Shown here: positions 1 to 11,487 of the stretch, piece after piece
How positions within the stretch are numbered: the first letter of the stretch is position 1
Layout: the number at the start of each line of letters is the position of its first letter
DNA from: Tepidimonas sp. UBA997
GTDB taxonomy: Bacteria > Pseudomonadota > Gammaproteobacteria > Burkholderiales > Burkholderiaceae_C
Direction: 5' to 3'
Length of the DNA stretch: 18,663 nucleotides
Assembly: GCA_002291945.1 (NCBI GenBank)
Contig: DBAZ01000011.1
Coordinates: forward strand, 1-18,663
Notes under the pieces: generated by a model
Database searches by the model: none
Told to the model about the DNA's origin: nothing
Seen by the model: the letters and a program-made list of their open reading frames with translations, nothing else
Made by a program: the position numbers and the translations under genes

Positions 1-22
1 GCTCGAATTTCTCTTTTGCCAT
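1..22 (-). CDS. tuf: Elongation factor Tu, N-terminal start only (partial)
   Basis: Read on the minus strand, the first 22 bases give ATG followed by codons for MAKEKFE, the usual opening of EF-Tu in betaproteobacteria. A GGAG ribosome binding site lies about eight bases before the ATG. EF-Tu delivers aminoacyl-tRNA to the ribosome as a GTP-bound complex. The gene runs off the left edge, so only seven codons can be seen. The identification rests on these residues plus the upstream tRNA-Tyr, tRNA-Gly and tRNA-Thr genes, an order well known in front of tufB in proteobacteria. Confidence 0.85.
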
Positions 23-70
23 GTTTCAGCTCCGAATGAAAAAATGCCGAAAAAACAAAACACCAATCTT

Positions 71-145
<75 letters not shown>

Positions 146-199
146 CTGGCCGCCTTGCAGCCGCACAAAAAACCTGCGCCACAACCGCCAAACCGACAC

Positions 200-273
200 T
201 GGAGCGGGAGACGGGAATCGAACCCGCGTCATCAGCTTGGAAGGCTGGGGTTCTACCATTGAACTACTCCCGC
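200..273 (-). tRNA. tRNA-Gly (anticodon TCC)
   Basis: The minus strand has an acceptor stem GCGGGAG pairing with CTCCCGC, then discriminator T and encoded CCA. The anticodon arm CAGCC-TTCCAA-GCTG shows TCC, and the T loop GTTCGATTCC is intact. The gene is 74 nt with CCA. It sits 54 bases upstream of tRNA-Thr and 54 bases downstream of tRNA-Tyr, the conserved middle position in the Tyr-Gly-Thr-tuf cluster. Confidence 0.97.
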
Positions 274-327
274 ATCTGGCTGCACAGCCGGACGCAGACC
301 CACAGTCCGCTCGTTGTTCGGTCTTGC

Positions 328-413
328 TGGTGGAGGAGGCTGGATTCGAACCAGCGTAGGCGTAAGCCAACAGATTTACAGTCTGCCCCCTTTAGCCACT
401 CGGGCACCCCTCC
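328..413 (-). tRNA. tRNA-Tyr (anticodon GTA)
   Basis: This is a class II tRNA of 86 nt on the minus strand. The acceptor stem GGAGGGG pairs with CTCCTCC (one G-T pair), followed by discriminator A and encoded CCA. The anticodon loop CTGTAAA shows GTA. An extended variable arm follows the anticodon stem, as expected for tRNA-Tyr, and the T arm contains GTTCGAATCC. It is the first gene of the tRNA-tuf cluster; its mature 5' end lies 12 bases after a -10-like hexamer. Confidence 0.97.
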
Positions 414-425
414 AGCGAGCCACAG

Positions 426-454
426 ATTATGCCACGGTTTTTAACTAACAGAAA
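426..454 (-). promoter_or_regulatory. Candidate promoter of the tRNA-Tyr/Gly/Thr-tuf cluster
   Basis: On the minus strand a CATAAT hexamer (five of six bases of the -10 consensus) occupies 431-426. A weak -35 candidate, TTTCTG, lies 17 bases upstream at 454-449, inside the last codons of ung. Initiation would fall about six bases before mature tRNA-Tyr. The -35 match is poor, so the call rests mainly on the -10 and its position. Confidence 0.5.
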
Positions 455-1145
455 ACCAGTCGATGGTTTTTTCTCCGCGCTCGCTCAGCCACCGGTTGAC
501 CCGCCCAAAATGGCCGCAGCCGATGAACGGCTCGGGTGGGCGGCGGGCCGACAGCGGCGAGGGGTGGTTGGCGCTCAGGATCAGGTGGTCGGGCCGATCC
601 AGCCACACCTTTTTGGCTTGGGCGTGCGCACCCCAAAGCACGAACGCCTTGGCTCGCCCGTGCCTGTTGCAGTGCTGCATCAGGGCATCGGCGAAGGCCT
701 GCCAGCCCAGCCGGGCGTGACTGCCCGGCTGGCCCTGCTCGACCGTGAGGCTGGTGTTGAGCAGCAACACCCCTTGGCTGGCCCAGCCAGCGAGGCTGCT
801 GCCCACGGGTGCCTGGCCGTATTCACGCTCGAGTTCGGCCCGGATATTGCGCAAGGATGGGGGCGGCTTCTGGCCCGAGGGCACCGAAAAGGCCAAGCCT
901 TCGGCTTGCCCCGGCCCATGATAGGGGTCTTGCCCCAGGATGACGACTCGCGTGTCCTGCAACGGCGTCAGGGCCAGCGCCCGCAGCGGTTGGGCCGGAA
1001 AGATTACCGCACCGCTGGCCAGACGCTGGCACAAGGCCTGGCCCAGCGCCAAGCCAGCCGGACTCGACAAAAAAGACGCCCAAACCGCTCGCCAGTCGTC
1101 AGCCAGCGCCCAGTCGTGCGGTGCCCAAGCTGTCAGGGTGTTCAC
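441..1145 (-). CDS. ung: Uracil-DNA glycosylase, family 1
   Basis: This enzyme removes uracil from DNA as the first step of base excision repair in the cytoplasm. The 234-residue product matches the usual family length (about 230). It carries the catalytic motif GQDPYHGPGQA (general-base Asp at residue 73), the LNTSLTV strand and the C-terminal HPSPLS motif (His 194). The start chosen is GTG at 1145-1143, which overlaps the trpC stop as GTGA. The open frame extends further upstream, but only over trpC. The four-base overlap suggests translational coupling to trpC and therefore co-expression with tryptophan synthesis genes. No ATG exists near the expected N-terminus. The gene ends in TAA 27 bases before tRNA-Tyr, with no clear terminator between them. 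Confidence 0.95.
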   Translation of the reverse strand: MNTLTAWAPHDWALADDWRAVWASFLSSPAGLALGQALCQRLASGAVIFPAQPLRALALTPLQDTRVVILGQDPYHGPGQAEGLAFSVPSGQKPPPSLRNIRAELEREYGQAPVGSSLAGWASQGVLLLNTSLTVEQGQPGSHARLGWQAFADALMQHCNRHGRAKAFVLWGAHAQAKKVWLDRPDHLILSANHPSPLSARRPPEPFIGCGHFGRVNRWLSERGEKTIDWFSVS

Positions 1146-1936
1146 GCCCGGCCAAACAAGGCCGCCAGCGCCTCGCCGGGGTCGGGCGCACGCATGAAGG
1201 CCTCGCCCACCAGAAAGGCATGCACATCGGCGGCACGCATGCGCTCCACATCGGCACGGCACAGGATGCCGCTTTCCGTCACCAGCAGCCGGTCGGCGGG
1301 CACATCGGGCAGCAGGGCCAGCGTGGTGTCCAGCGTCACCTCGAAGGTGCGCAGGTTGCGGTTGTTGATACCGACCAATGGGGTTTTCAGCTTCAAGGCA
1401 CGCTGCAATTCGGTGCCATCGTGGACTTCGACCAGCACCGCCATGTTCAGGCCGTGCGCCAGCGCCTCTAGGTCGGCCATCTGGGCGTCGTCCAGGCAGG
1501 CGGCTATCAGCAAGATGCAGTCCGCCCCCATGGCCCGGGCTTCGAAGACTTGGTAGGCATCGACCATGAAGTCCTTGCGCAGCACCGGCAAATCGCATGA
1601 GGCACGCGCCTGCTTGAGGTAGTCGGGGCTGCCTTGGAAGTAGCTGCGGTCGGTCAGTACCGAGAGGCAGGCCGCGCCGTGCTCGGCGTAGCTCTGGGCT
1701 ATGTCGGCTGCCATGAAGTCTGCGCGGATCACGCCCTTGGACGGGCTGGCTTTCTTGATCTCGGCAATCACGCCCGGCTGCCCGGCCTCGATGCGCTGGC
1801 GCAGAGCGCCCACGAAGTCGCGCGTCAGCAAGCGCGATTCGGCGTCCTGCCGCAGCGCTGCCAGCGGTGTTTTTTGCTGCGCCAGCAGGATTTCTTCGCG
1901 CTTGGTGGCGACGATTTGGTCGAGGATATCGCTCAT
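1142..1936 (-). CDS. trpC: Indole-3-glycerol phosphate synthase
   Basis: TrpC converts carboxyphenylamino-deoxyribulose phosphate to indole-3-glycerol phosphate, the fourth step of tryptophan synthesis. The 264-residue product is a single-domain TIM barrel, not fused to TrpF. Family signatures are AEIKKASPSKGVI near residue 60, the strand LRKDFMVDAYQVFEARAMGA near 120, GINNRNLRTFEV near 190, and the phosphate-binding ESGI near the C-terminus. It starts with ATG 35 bases after trpD; a recognisable Shine-Dalgarno sequence is weak. It lies in the order trpE-G-D-C and overlaps ung by four bases. TrpF is not in this window, as is usual for betaproteobacteria, where trpFBA form another locus. Confidence 0.97.
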   Translation of the reverse strand: MSDILDQIVATKREEILLAQQKTPLAALRQDAESRLLTRDFVGALRQRIEAGQPGVIAEIKKASPSKGVIRADFMAADIAQSYAEHGAACLSVLTDRSYFQGSPDYLKQARASCDLPVLRKDFMVDAYQVFEARAMGADCILLIAACLDDAQMADLEALAHGLNMAVLVEVHDGTELQRALKLKTPLVGINNRNLRTFEVTLDTTLALLPDVPADRLLVTESGILCRADVERMRAADVHAFLVGEAFMRAPDPGEALAALFGRA

Positions 1937-1971
1937 CGTGGGGCTTTCAGTGCGGATGCGTGGGCAGGCTC

Positions 1972-3015
1972 TCAGGCTGCCAACTGGTGGGCCACGGTCA
2001 AGAACTGCTCCAGCTTGGCTTTGGCCGCGCCAGCAGTCAGGGCCTGGTCGGCCAGCCGGACGCCGTCTGCCATCGAGGTGGCCACATTCGCTGCATACAG
2101 CGCCACCCCGGCATTCAAGGCGACGATGTCGCGCGCCGGGCCGGGCTGGTTGTCGAGCACCGCCAGCAGCATGTTGCGCGACGCTTCGGGGGTTTCGACC
2201 TTGAGCGCCCGGTTGCTGGCCATGGTCAGGCCGAAGTCTTCGGGGTGGATCTGGTACTCGGTGATTTGGCCGTGGCGCAGTTCGCCCACCAGGGTGGCGG
2301 CTCCGAGGCTGACTTCGTCCATGCCGTCCTGGCCATAGACCACCACGGCGTGTTCGGCCCCCAGCCGCTGCAGGGTGCGCACCTGGATCCCCACCAGGTC
2401 GGGGTGGAACACGCCGAGCAGGATGTTGGGCGCGTCAGCCGGGTTGGTCAGTGGCCCGAGGATGTTGAACAGGGTCCTGACGCCCAACTCCCTGCGCACC
2501 GGTGCCACGTTCTTCATGGCGGGGTGGTGATTGGGCGCAAACATGAAGCCTATGCCGGTCTGCTCGATGCACGCAGCGATCTGTTCGGGCCCGAGGTGGA
2601 TGTTGACGCCCAGGTTTTCGAGCACGTCGGCGCTGCCGGACTTGCTCGACACGCTGCGCCCGCCGTGCTTGCTGACCTTGGCACCCGCAGCCGCCGCCAC
2701 GAACATCGAGCAGGTGGAGATGTTGAAGGTGTGCGCACCGTCGCCGCCGGTGCCGACAATGTCCACCAGGTGGGTTCGATCGCGGACCGGCACCTTGGTG
2801 GAAAACTCCCGCATCACCTGCGCGGCGGCGGTGATTTCACCGATGGTTTCCTTTTTCACCCGCAGCCCGGTGATGAGTGCGGCCATCATCACCGGCGACA
2901 TCTCGCCGCTCATGATGAGCCGCATCAGGTGCAGCATCTCGTCGTGGAAGATTTCGCGGTGCTCGATGGTGCGCTGCAGGGCTTCCTGCGGGGTGATCTG
3001 GTGGGTGTGGGGCAT
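1972..3015 (-). CDS. trpD: Anthranilate phosphoribosyltransferase
   Basis: TrpD transfers the phosphoribosyl group of PRPP to anthranilate. The 347-residue product has the PRPP/Mg site VGTGGDGAHTFNIST near residues 88-102, followed by KHGGRSVSSKSGSADVLE and NILGPLTNPA, all hallmarks of the family. The start is ATG at 3015-3013, giving MPHTHQITPQEALQ; GGAG lies about nine bases before it. The same reading frame stays open much further upstream across trpG, but that extension is an antisense-like artefact without family residues. The gene follows trpG after 56 bases, and trpC follows after 35. Unlike enterobacterial TrpD it is not fused to the glutaminase TrpG. Confidence 0.97.
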   Translation of the reverse strand: MPHTHQITPQEALQRTIEHREIFHDEMLHLMRLIMSGEMSPVMMAALITGLRVKKETIGEITAAAQVMREFSTKVPVRDRTHLVDIVGTGGDGAHTFNISTCSMFVAAAAGAKVSKHGGRSVSSKSGSADVLENLGVNIHLGPEQIAACIEQTGIGFMFAPNHHPAMKNVAPVRRELGVRTLFNILGPLTNPADAPNILLGVFHPDLVGIQVRTLQRLGAEHAVVVYGQDGMDEVSLGAATLVGELRHGQITEYQIHPEDFGLTMASNRALKVETPEASRNMLLAVLDNQPGPARDIVALNAGVALYAANVATSMADGVRLADQALTAGAAKAKLEQFLTVAHQLAA

Positions 3016-3071
3016 GAGGCGGTCTCCGGGGTGTGGGCGATCGAAGGCGTTGCTGCGGTGGAGCGGGTGGC

Positions 3072-5149
<2,078 letters not shown>

Positions 5150-5303
5150 ATGAGCCTCCTGCAGCTCACTGCCCCGGGGTGGGGCATGCATTCCAGACTT
5201 GCCCCCTTGCTTTGCGGGAGCGCGGTGCGCGGGCCATGCCGGTCGCGAGGTGGGGTCAACGTACAGCCGCTGGCTTACGCCAAGGCCAAGCCCCCCGACC
5301 CCA
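5150..5303 (-). promoter_or_regulatory. Candidate trp leader attenuator with alternative stems
   Basis: On the minus strand, TGGGGTC (5303-5297, starting on the first Trp codon of the leader peptide) is a perfect seven-base complement of GACCCCA (5257-5251), which overlaps the leader stop codon. Further on, GGGGGCA (5206-5200), TGCCCC (5186-5181) and GGGGCA (5175-5170) can pair either as the first with the second, or as the second with the third. The latter is a tight six-pair hairpin with a five-base loop. It ends nine bases before the AGGAGG of trpE. No T-run follows any stem, so this does not look like a classical intrinsic terminator. The pairings are seen directly; the regulatory role is inferred. 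Confidence 0.6.
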
Positions 5304-5348
5304 TTGCGTGGTCAGGCAGGCGTTGAGCGAACCGTGGGGAATGAACAT
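5256..5348 (-). CDS. trpL: Putative trp leader peptide, 30 residues with three Trp
   Basis: The minus strand encodes ATG plus 29 codons and TGA. The peptide opens MFIPHGSLNACL and contains the Trp-rich stretch QWGRGAWPWRK, with Trp at positions 16, 21 and 23. Trp is normally rare, so three TGG codons within eight residues, 130 bases upstream of trpE, are the hallmark of a ribosome-mediated attenuation leader. The first TGG is part of a seven-base stem arm whose partner overlaps the stop codon. There is no Shine-Dalgarno sequence before the ATG. An extended -10 (TGCTACACT) ends only six bases upstream, so the transcript may be leaderless. This peptide is too short for ordinary gene finders. 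Its expression is inferred. Confidence 0.72.
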   Translation of the reverse strand: MFIPHGSLNACLTTQWGRGAWPWRKPAAVR

Positions 5349-5354
5349 GCAGAC

Positions 5355-5362
5355 AGTGTAGC
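5355..5362 (-). promoter_or_regulatory. trpLp: Candidate trp operon promoter (extended -10)
   Basis: The minus strand reads TGCTACACT across 5363-5355. The TACACT hexamer (5360-5355) matches four of six consensus -10 bases (T, A, A and the final T) and has an upstream TG extension. No convincing -35 is present 16-18 bases further upstream, which is compatible with an extended -10 promoter. Initiation would fall at or next to the leader peptide ATG (5348). An alternative start site further upstream would give the leader a short untranslated region. Confidence 0.45.
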
Positions 5363-5377
5363 AAAGCCATCAGCGCC

Positions 5378-5383
5378 TATGAT
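5378..5383 (+). promoter_or_regulatory. Candidate uvrA -10 element
   Basis: TATGAT on the plus strand matches five of six -10 consensus bases and would place initiation near 5390, 11 bases before the proposed uvrA start. No good -35 is visible at 17 bases upstream. No LexA-type inverted repeat was found between 5300 and 5400, so SOS control of uvrA is not supported here. The element lies about 20 bases from the minus-strand trp -10, so the two divergent promoters probably interfere sterically. Confidence 0.4.
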
Positions 5384-5400
5384 GGCGGGTTGACCCTCGA

Positions 5401-8490
<3,090 letters not shown>

Positions 8491-8524
8491 CGTTCCAGAA
8501 CACCCCCTTTGCGCGACACACCCC

Positions 8525-9937
8525 ATGAGATCATTCGACGTTGATTTTTTTGTCATCGGTGGCGGCAGCGGCGGCGTCCGTGCGGCCCGCATGGCGGCCC
8601 AGCGTGGCGTGCGCGTCGCCTTGGCCGAAGCCTTGGGCACCGACGGCCTGGGCGGCACCTGCGTCAACCTGGGCTGCATCCCGAAAAAGCTCTACAGCTA
8701 CGCCGCCCACTATGCCCAAGCGTTCCAGGAGTCGCGGGGCTACGGCTGGGAAGGGCCAGCCCCCGTGCTGAACTGGGCCACGCTCAAGGCCAACCGGGCC
8801 AAGGAAATCGCCCGGCTCAATGGCGTCTATGACCATCTGCTGCGCGGCTCCGGGGTGAGCCTGATCAACGGCTTTGCGCAGTTGCAAGACCCGCACACGG
8901 TGCGCGTCGCCACCTTGCATGCCGACGGCTCGCCCGGCCACCAGACCCTCACGGCTGCGCACATCCTGATCGCCACCGGCGGCACGCCGCATGTGCCTCA
9001 CTTCCAGGGGCGCGAGCACGTCATCACCTCCAACGAGGTGTTTGACCTGCCCGACTTCCCGCAGCGCTTGCTGGTGGTGGGCGGCGGCTACATCGCCTGC
9101 GAATTTGCGTCCATCTTCAACGGCCTCGGTGCCCGCGTCACACAGCTCTACCGCGGCGAGCAGATTTTGCGCGGTTTCGACGACGAAATCCGCCACTTCC
9201 TGGCCCACGAGATGCGCCAGCACGGCGTGGACCTGCGCTTGAATGCCGGGGTGGTGAGCATCGAGCGCGAGGCCGATGGCCTGCATGTGCTGCTGGAAGA
9301 TGGCAACCGCCTGGTGGTGGACGCCGCGCTGTACGCCACCGGGCGCGTGCCCCATGTGGCCGGTCTGGGGCTGCAAGCGCTGGGCGTGGTGCAAGGCGCA
9401 CAAGGGGCCATCGTGGTCGATGAGCATTACCGCACCAACGTGCCCCACATCCATGCCTTGGGCGACGTGACCGCACGGGTGCAACTCACCCCCGTCGCCC
9501 TCGGTGAAGCCATGAAACTGGTCGATCACCTGTTTGGCCCGGCCACCGGCCAAGCGCCGCGCGACATGCACTACGACCTCATCCCGACGGCCGTGTTCAC
9601 CCACCCCAGCGTCGGCACCGTGGGGCTCACCGAGGCACAGGCCCGCGAACAGTTTGGCCAGATCACCGTGTTCCGTTCGGCATTCCGCGCACTCAGGCAC
9701 ACCCTGAGCGGCAGCCCGGAGCGCACGCTGATGAAGCTGCTGGTGGATGCGGCCACCGACCGCGTGGTCGGCCTACACATGGTGGGCACCGATGCGGGCG
9801 AAATCGTGCAAGGCTTTGCGGTGGCCATGAAAGCCGGTGCCACCAAGGCGGTGTTCGACAGCACCATCGGCATCCACCCGACTGCCGCTGAAGAGTTCGT
9901 GACGATGCGAGAACCCGCAGCGCAGCCGCAGCCCTGA
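8525..9937 (+). CDS. gor: Glutathione-disulfide reductase
   Basis: This flavoenzyme reduces oxidised glutathione with NADPH. The 470-residue protein has the FAD dinucleotide motif VIGGGSGGVRAAR (10-22), the redox-active disulfide GGTCVNLGCIPKK (Cys 46 and Cys 51), and the NAD(P)-binding LLVVGGGYIACEFASIFNGL. Downstream Arg residues in LYRGEQILRGFD suit NADPH. A second FAD contact is HALGDVT, and the dimer-interface catalytic motif HPTAAEEFVTMR is near the C-terminus. The HPT motif and active-site spacing favour glutathione reductase over lipoamide dehydrogenase or mercuric reductase. The ATG is 34 bases after uvrA; no Shine-Dalgarno is evident. A CACAAT hexamer at 8475-8480, in the last uvrA codons, could be its own -10. 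amn follows after two bases, so the two are probably co-transcribed. Confidence 0.93.
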   Translation: MRSFDVDFFVIGGGSGGVRAARMAAQRGVRVALAEALGTDGLGGTCVNLGCIPKKLYSYAAHYAQAFQESRGYGWEGPAPVLNWATLKANRAKEIARLNGVYDHLLRGSGVSLINGFAQLQDPHTVRVATLHADGSPGHQTLTAAHILIATGGTPHVPHFQGREHVITSNEVFDLPDFPQRLLVVGGGYIACEFASIFNGLGARVTQLYRGEQILRGFDDEIRHFLAHEMRQHGVDLRLNAGVVSIEREADGLHVLLEDGNRLVVDAALYATGRVPHVAGLGLQALGVVQGAQGAIVVDEHYRTNVPHIHALGDVTARVQLTPVALGEAMKLVDHLFGPATGQAPRDMHYDLIPTAVFTHPSVGTVGLTEAQAREQFGQITVFRSAFRALRHTLSGSPERTLMKLLVDAATDRVVGLHMVGTDAGEIVQGFAVAMKAGATKAVFDSTIGIHPTAAEEFVTMREPAAQPQP

Positions 9938-9939
9938 CC

Positions 9940-11475
9940 ATGCCACACAGCCCCCCGTTCATCGCCCCCCAGCGCTACACCGAGGCGTCTGCGGCATGGG
10001 CGCAGGCGCAAACCCTGTATGAGCAGGCCGTGGGGCACCTGCAAACCGCCATGCAGGCGTTTGTGCATGCCGCGCCACCCGCTGTCGGAGCAACCCTGCA
10101 GCGGGTACGCGCCTGCTACCCCTTTGTGCGCCTGCATGCCCACAGCGCCAACCGGCGGCCCGGTACGGGTGGCCACGCCCGGCTCAGCTACGGTTTCGTG
10201 GCCAGCCCGGGCCGGTTCGAAACCACCCTCACCCGCCCCGACCTCTACGCCGGCTACTACCTGGAGCAATTCCAGTTGCTGCTGGCCAACCACGGCGGTG
10301 AACTGGAAGTGGGCGTGAGCCACCAGCCCATCCCGGTTCACTTTGCCTACGCCGAAGATGACCACGTCGAGGGCGAGCTCACCCCCGCCCACCGCGCTGC
10401 GCTGCGCGACGTGTTCGACCTGCCGGACCTGACCGTGATGGACGACGGCATTGCCAACGGCACCTTCGCGCCCGGCCCGAACGACCCGCAACCCCTGGCC
10501 CTGTTCACCGCCCCGCGGGTGGACTATTCCCTGCAACGCCTGCGCCACTACAGCGGCACGGCCTCGGCCTGGTTCCAGAACTTCGTGCTGTTCACCAACT
10601 ACCAGTTCTACATCGACGAATTCATCCGCCTGGGCCATGCCGAAATGGCACAGCCGACAAGCGACTACATCGCCTTCGTGGAGCCCGGCAACGTGGTCAC
10701 GCCCCGTGTCGGCCTGAGCGTGCAAGCGCTGCAGGCCCTGCAGCCGCTGTGGGGCGGCGAGCCGGGTCAGTCACCACCGCGCTTGCCCCAGATGCCGGCC
10801 TACCACCTGCTGCGCGCCGACCGCACCGGCATCACCATGGTCAATATCGGTGTCGGGCCGAGCAACGCCAAGACCATCACCGACCACATCGCCGTGCTGC
10901 GCCCGCACGCATGGCTGATGCTGGGCCACTGCGCGGGTCTGCGCAACAGCCAGCAACTCGGCGACTACGTGCTGGCCCATGCCTACGTGCGCGAAGACCA
11001 CGTGCTCGACGAAGAGCTGCCGCTGTGGGTACCGATTCCCGCGCTGGCCGAAATTCAACTCGCGCTGGAGGGCGCGGTGGCCGACGTGACCGGACTGGCA
11101 CCGAGCGAACTCAAGCGCGTGATGCGCACCGGCACCGTGGCCAGCACCGACAACCGCAACTGGGAACTGCTGCCCGACAACACGCCGCAACGCCGCTTCA
11201 GTCAGAGCCGCGCGGTGGCGCTAGACATGGAAAGCGCCACCATCGCCGCCAACGGGTTCCGCTTCCGCGTGCCCTACGGCACCTTGCTGTGCGTGAGCGA
11301 CAAACCGCTGCACGGCGAAATCAAGCTGCCGGGCATGGCCAACGCCTTCTACCGCGAGCGGGTCGATCAGCACCTGCGCATCGGCATCCGCGCCGTGGAG
11401 CGCTTGCGCCAGGCCGGGGTGGACCAGTTGCACAGCCGCAAGTTACGCAGCTTTGCTGAAGTCGCCTTTCAGTGA
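9940..11475 (+). CDS. amn: AMP nucleosidase
   Basis: Amn hydrolyses AMP to adenine and ribose 5-phosphate and so adjusts the purine nucleotide pool. The 511-residue product has the AMP nucleosidase N-terminal domain (roughly residues 1-200, including FASPGRFETTLTRPDLYAGYYLEQF-like segments) and a C-terminal nucleoside phosphorylase fold. That fold contains TMVNIGVGPSNAKTITDHIA, LMLGHCAGLRNSQQLGDYVL, and the purine/ribose site LDMESATIAANGFRFRVPYG followed by CVSDKPLHGEIKLPG. It is slightly longer than the E. coli enzyme (484). The start ATG comes two bases after the gor stop, which argues for a gor-amn operon. The gene ends 11 bases before the convergent psd. Confidence 0.95.
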   Translation: MPHSPPFIAPQRYTEASAAWAQAQTLYEQAVGHLQTAMQAFVHAAPPAVGATLQRVRACYPFVRLHAHSANRRPGTGGHARLSYGFVASPGRFETTLTRPDLYAGYYLEQFQLLLANHGGELEVGVSHQPIPVHFAYAEDDHVEGELTPAHRAALRDVFDLPDLTVMDDGIANGTFAPGPNDPQPLALFTAPRVDYSLQRLRHYSGTASAWFQNFVLFTNYQFYIDEFIRLGHAEMAQPTSDYIAFVEPGNVVTPRVGLSVQALQALQPLWGGEPGQSPPRLPQMPAYHLLRADRTGITMVNIGVGPSNAKTITDHIAVLRPHAWLMLGHCAGLRNSQQLGDYVLAHAYVREDHVLDEELPLWVPIPALAEIQLALEGAVADVTGLAPSELKRVMRTGTVASTDNRNWELLPDNTPQRRFSQSRAVALDMESATIAANGFRFRVPYGTLLCVSDKPLHGEIKLPGMANAFYRERVDQHLRIGIRAVERLRQAGVDQLHSRKLRSFAEVAFQ

Positions 11476-11487
11476 CCAATGGCGACT
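11460..11487. terminator. Possible bidirectional hairpin between amn and psd
   Basis: AGTCGCC (11460-11466) and GGCGACT (11481-11487) form a perfect seven-base inverted repeat around a 14-base loop. It spans the convergent stop codons of amn and psd. There is no T-run on either side, so it is at best a weak or Rho-assisted terminator. Confidence 0.3.

Noticed and set aside
1146..1598. In-frame 151-codon extension of ung into trpC
   Set aside because: It is the shifted reading of trpC; family length and the GTGA overlap support the start at 1145.
5340..5400. Possible LexA/SOS box upstream of uvrA
   Set aside because: No CTG-N10-CAG type inverted repeat is present; the nearest partial match (CTGTCTGCATGTTCAT) lacks the second half-site.
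8492..8501. Short palindrome GTTCCAGAAC between uvrA and gor
   Set aside because: Ten bases with a two-base centre are too short to support an operator call, and no second copy was seen in the window.
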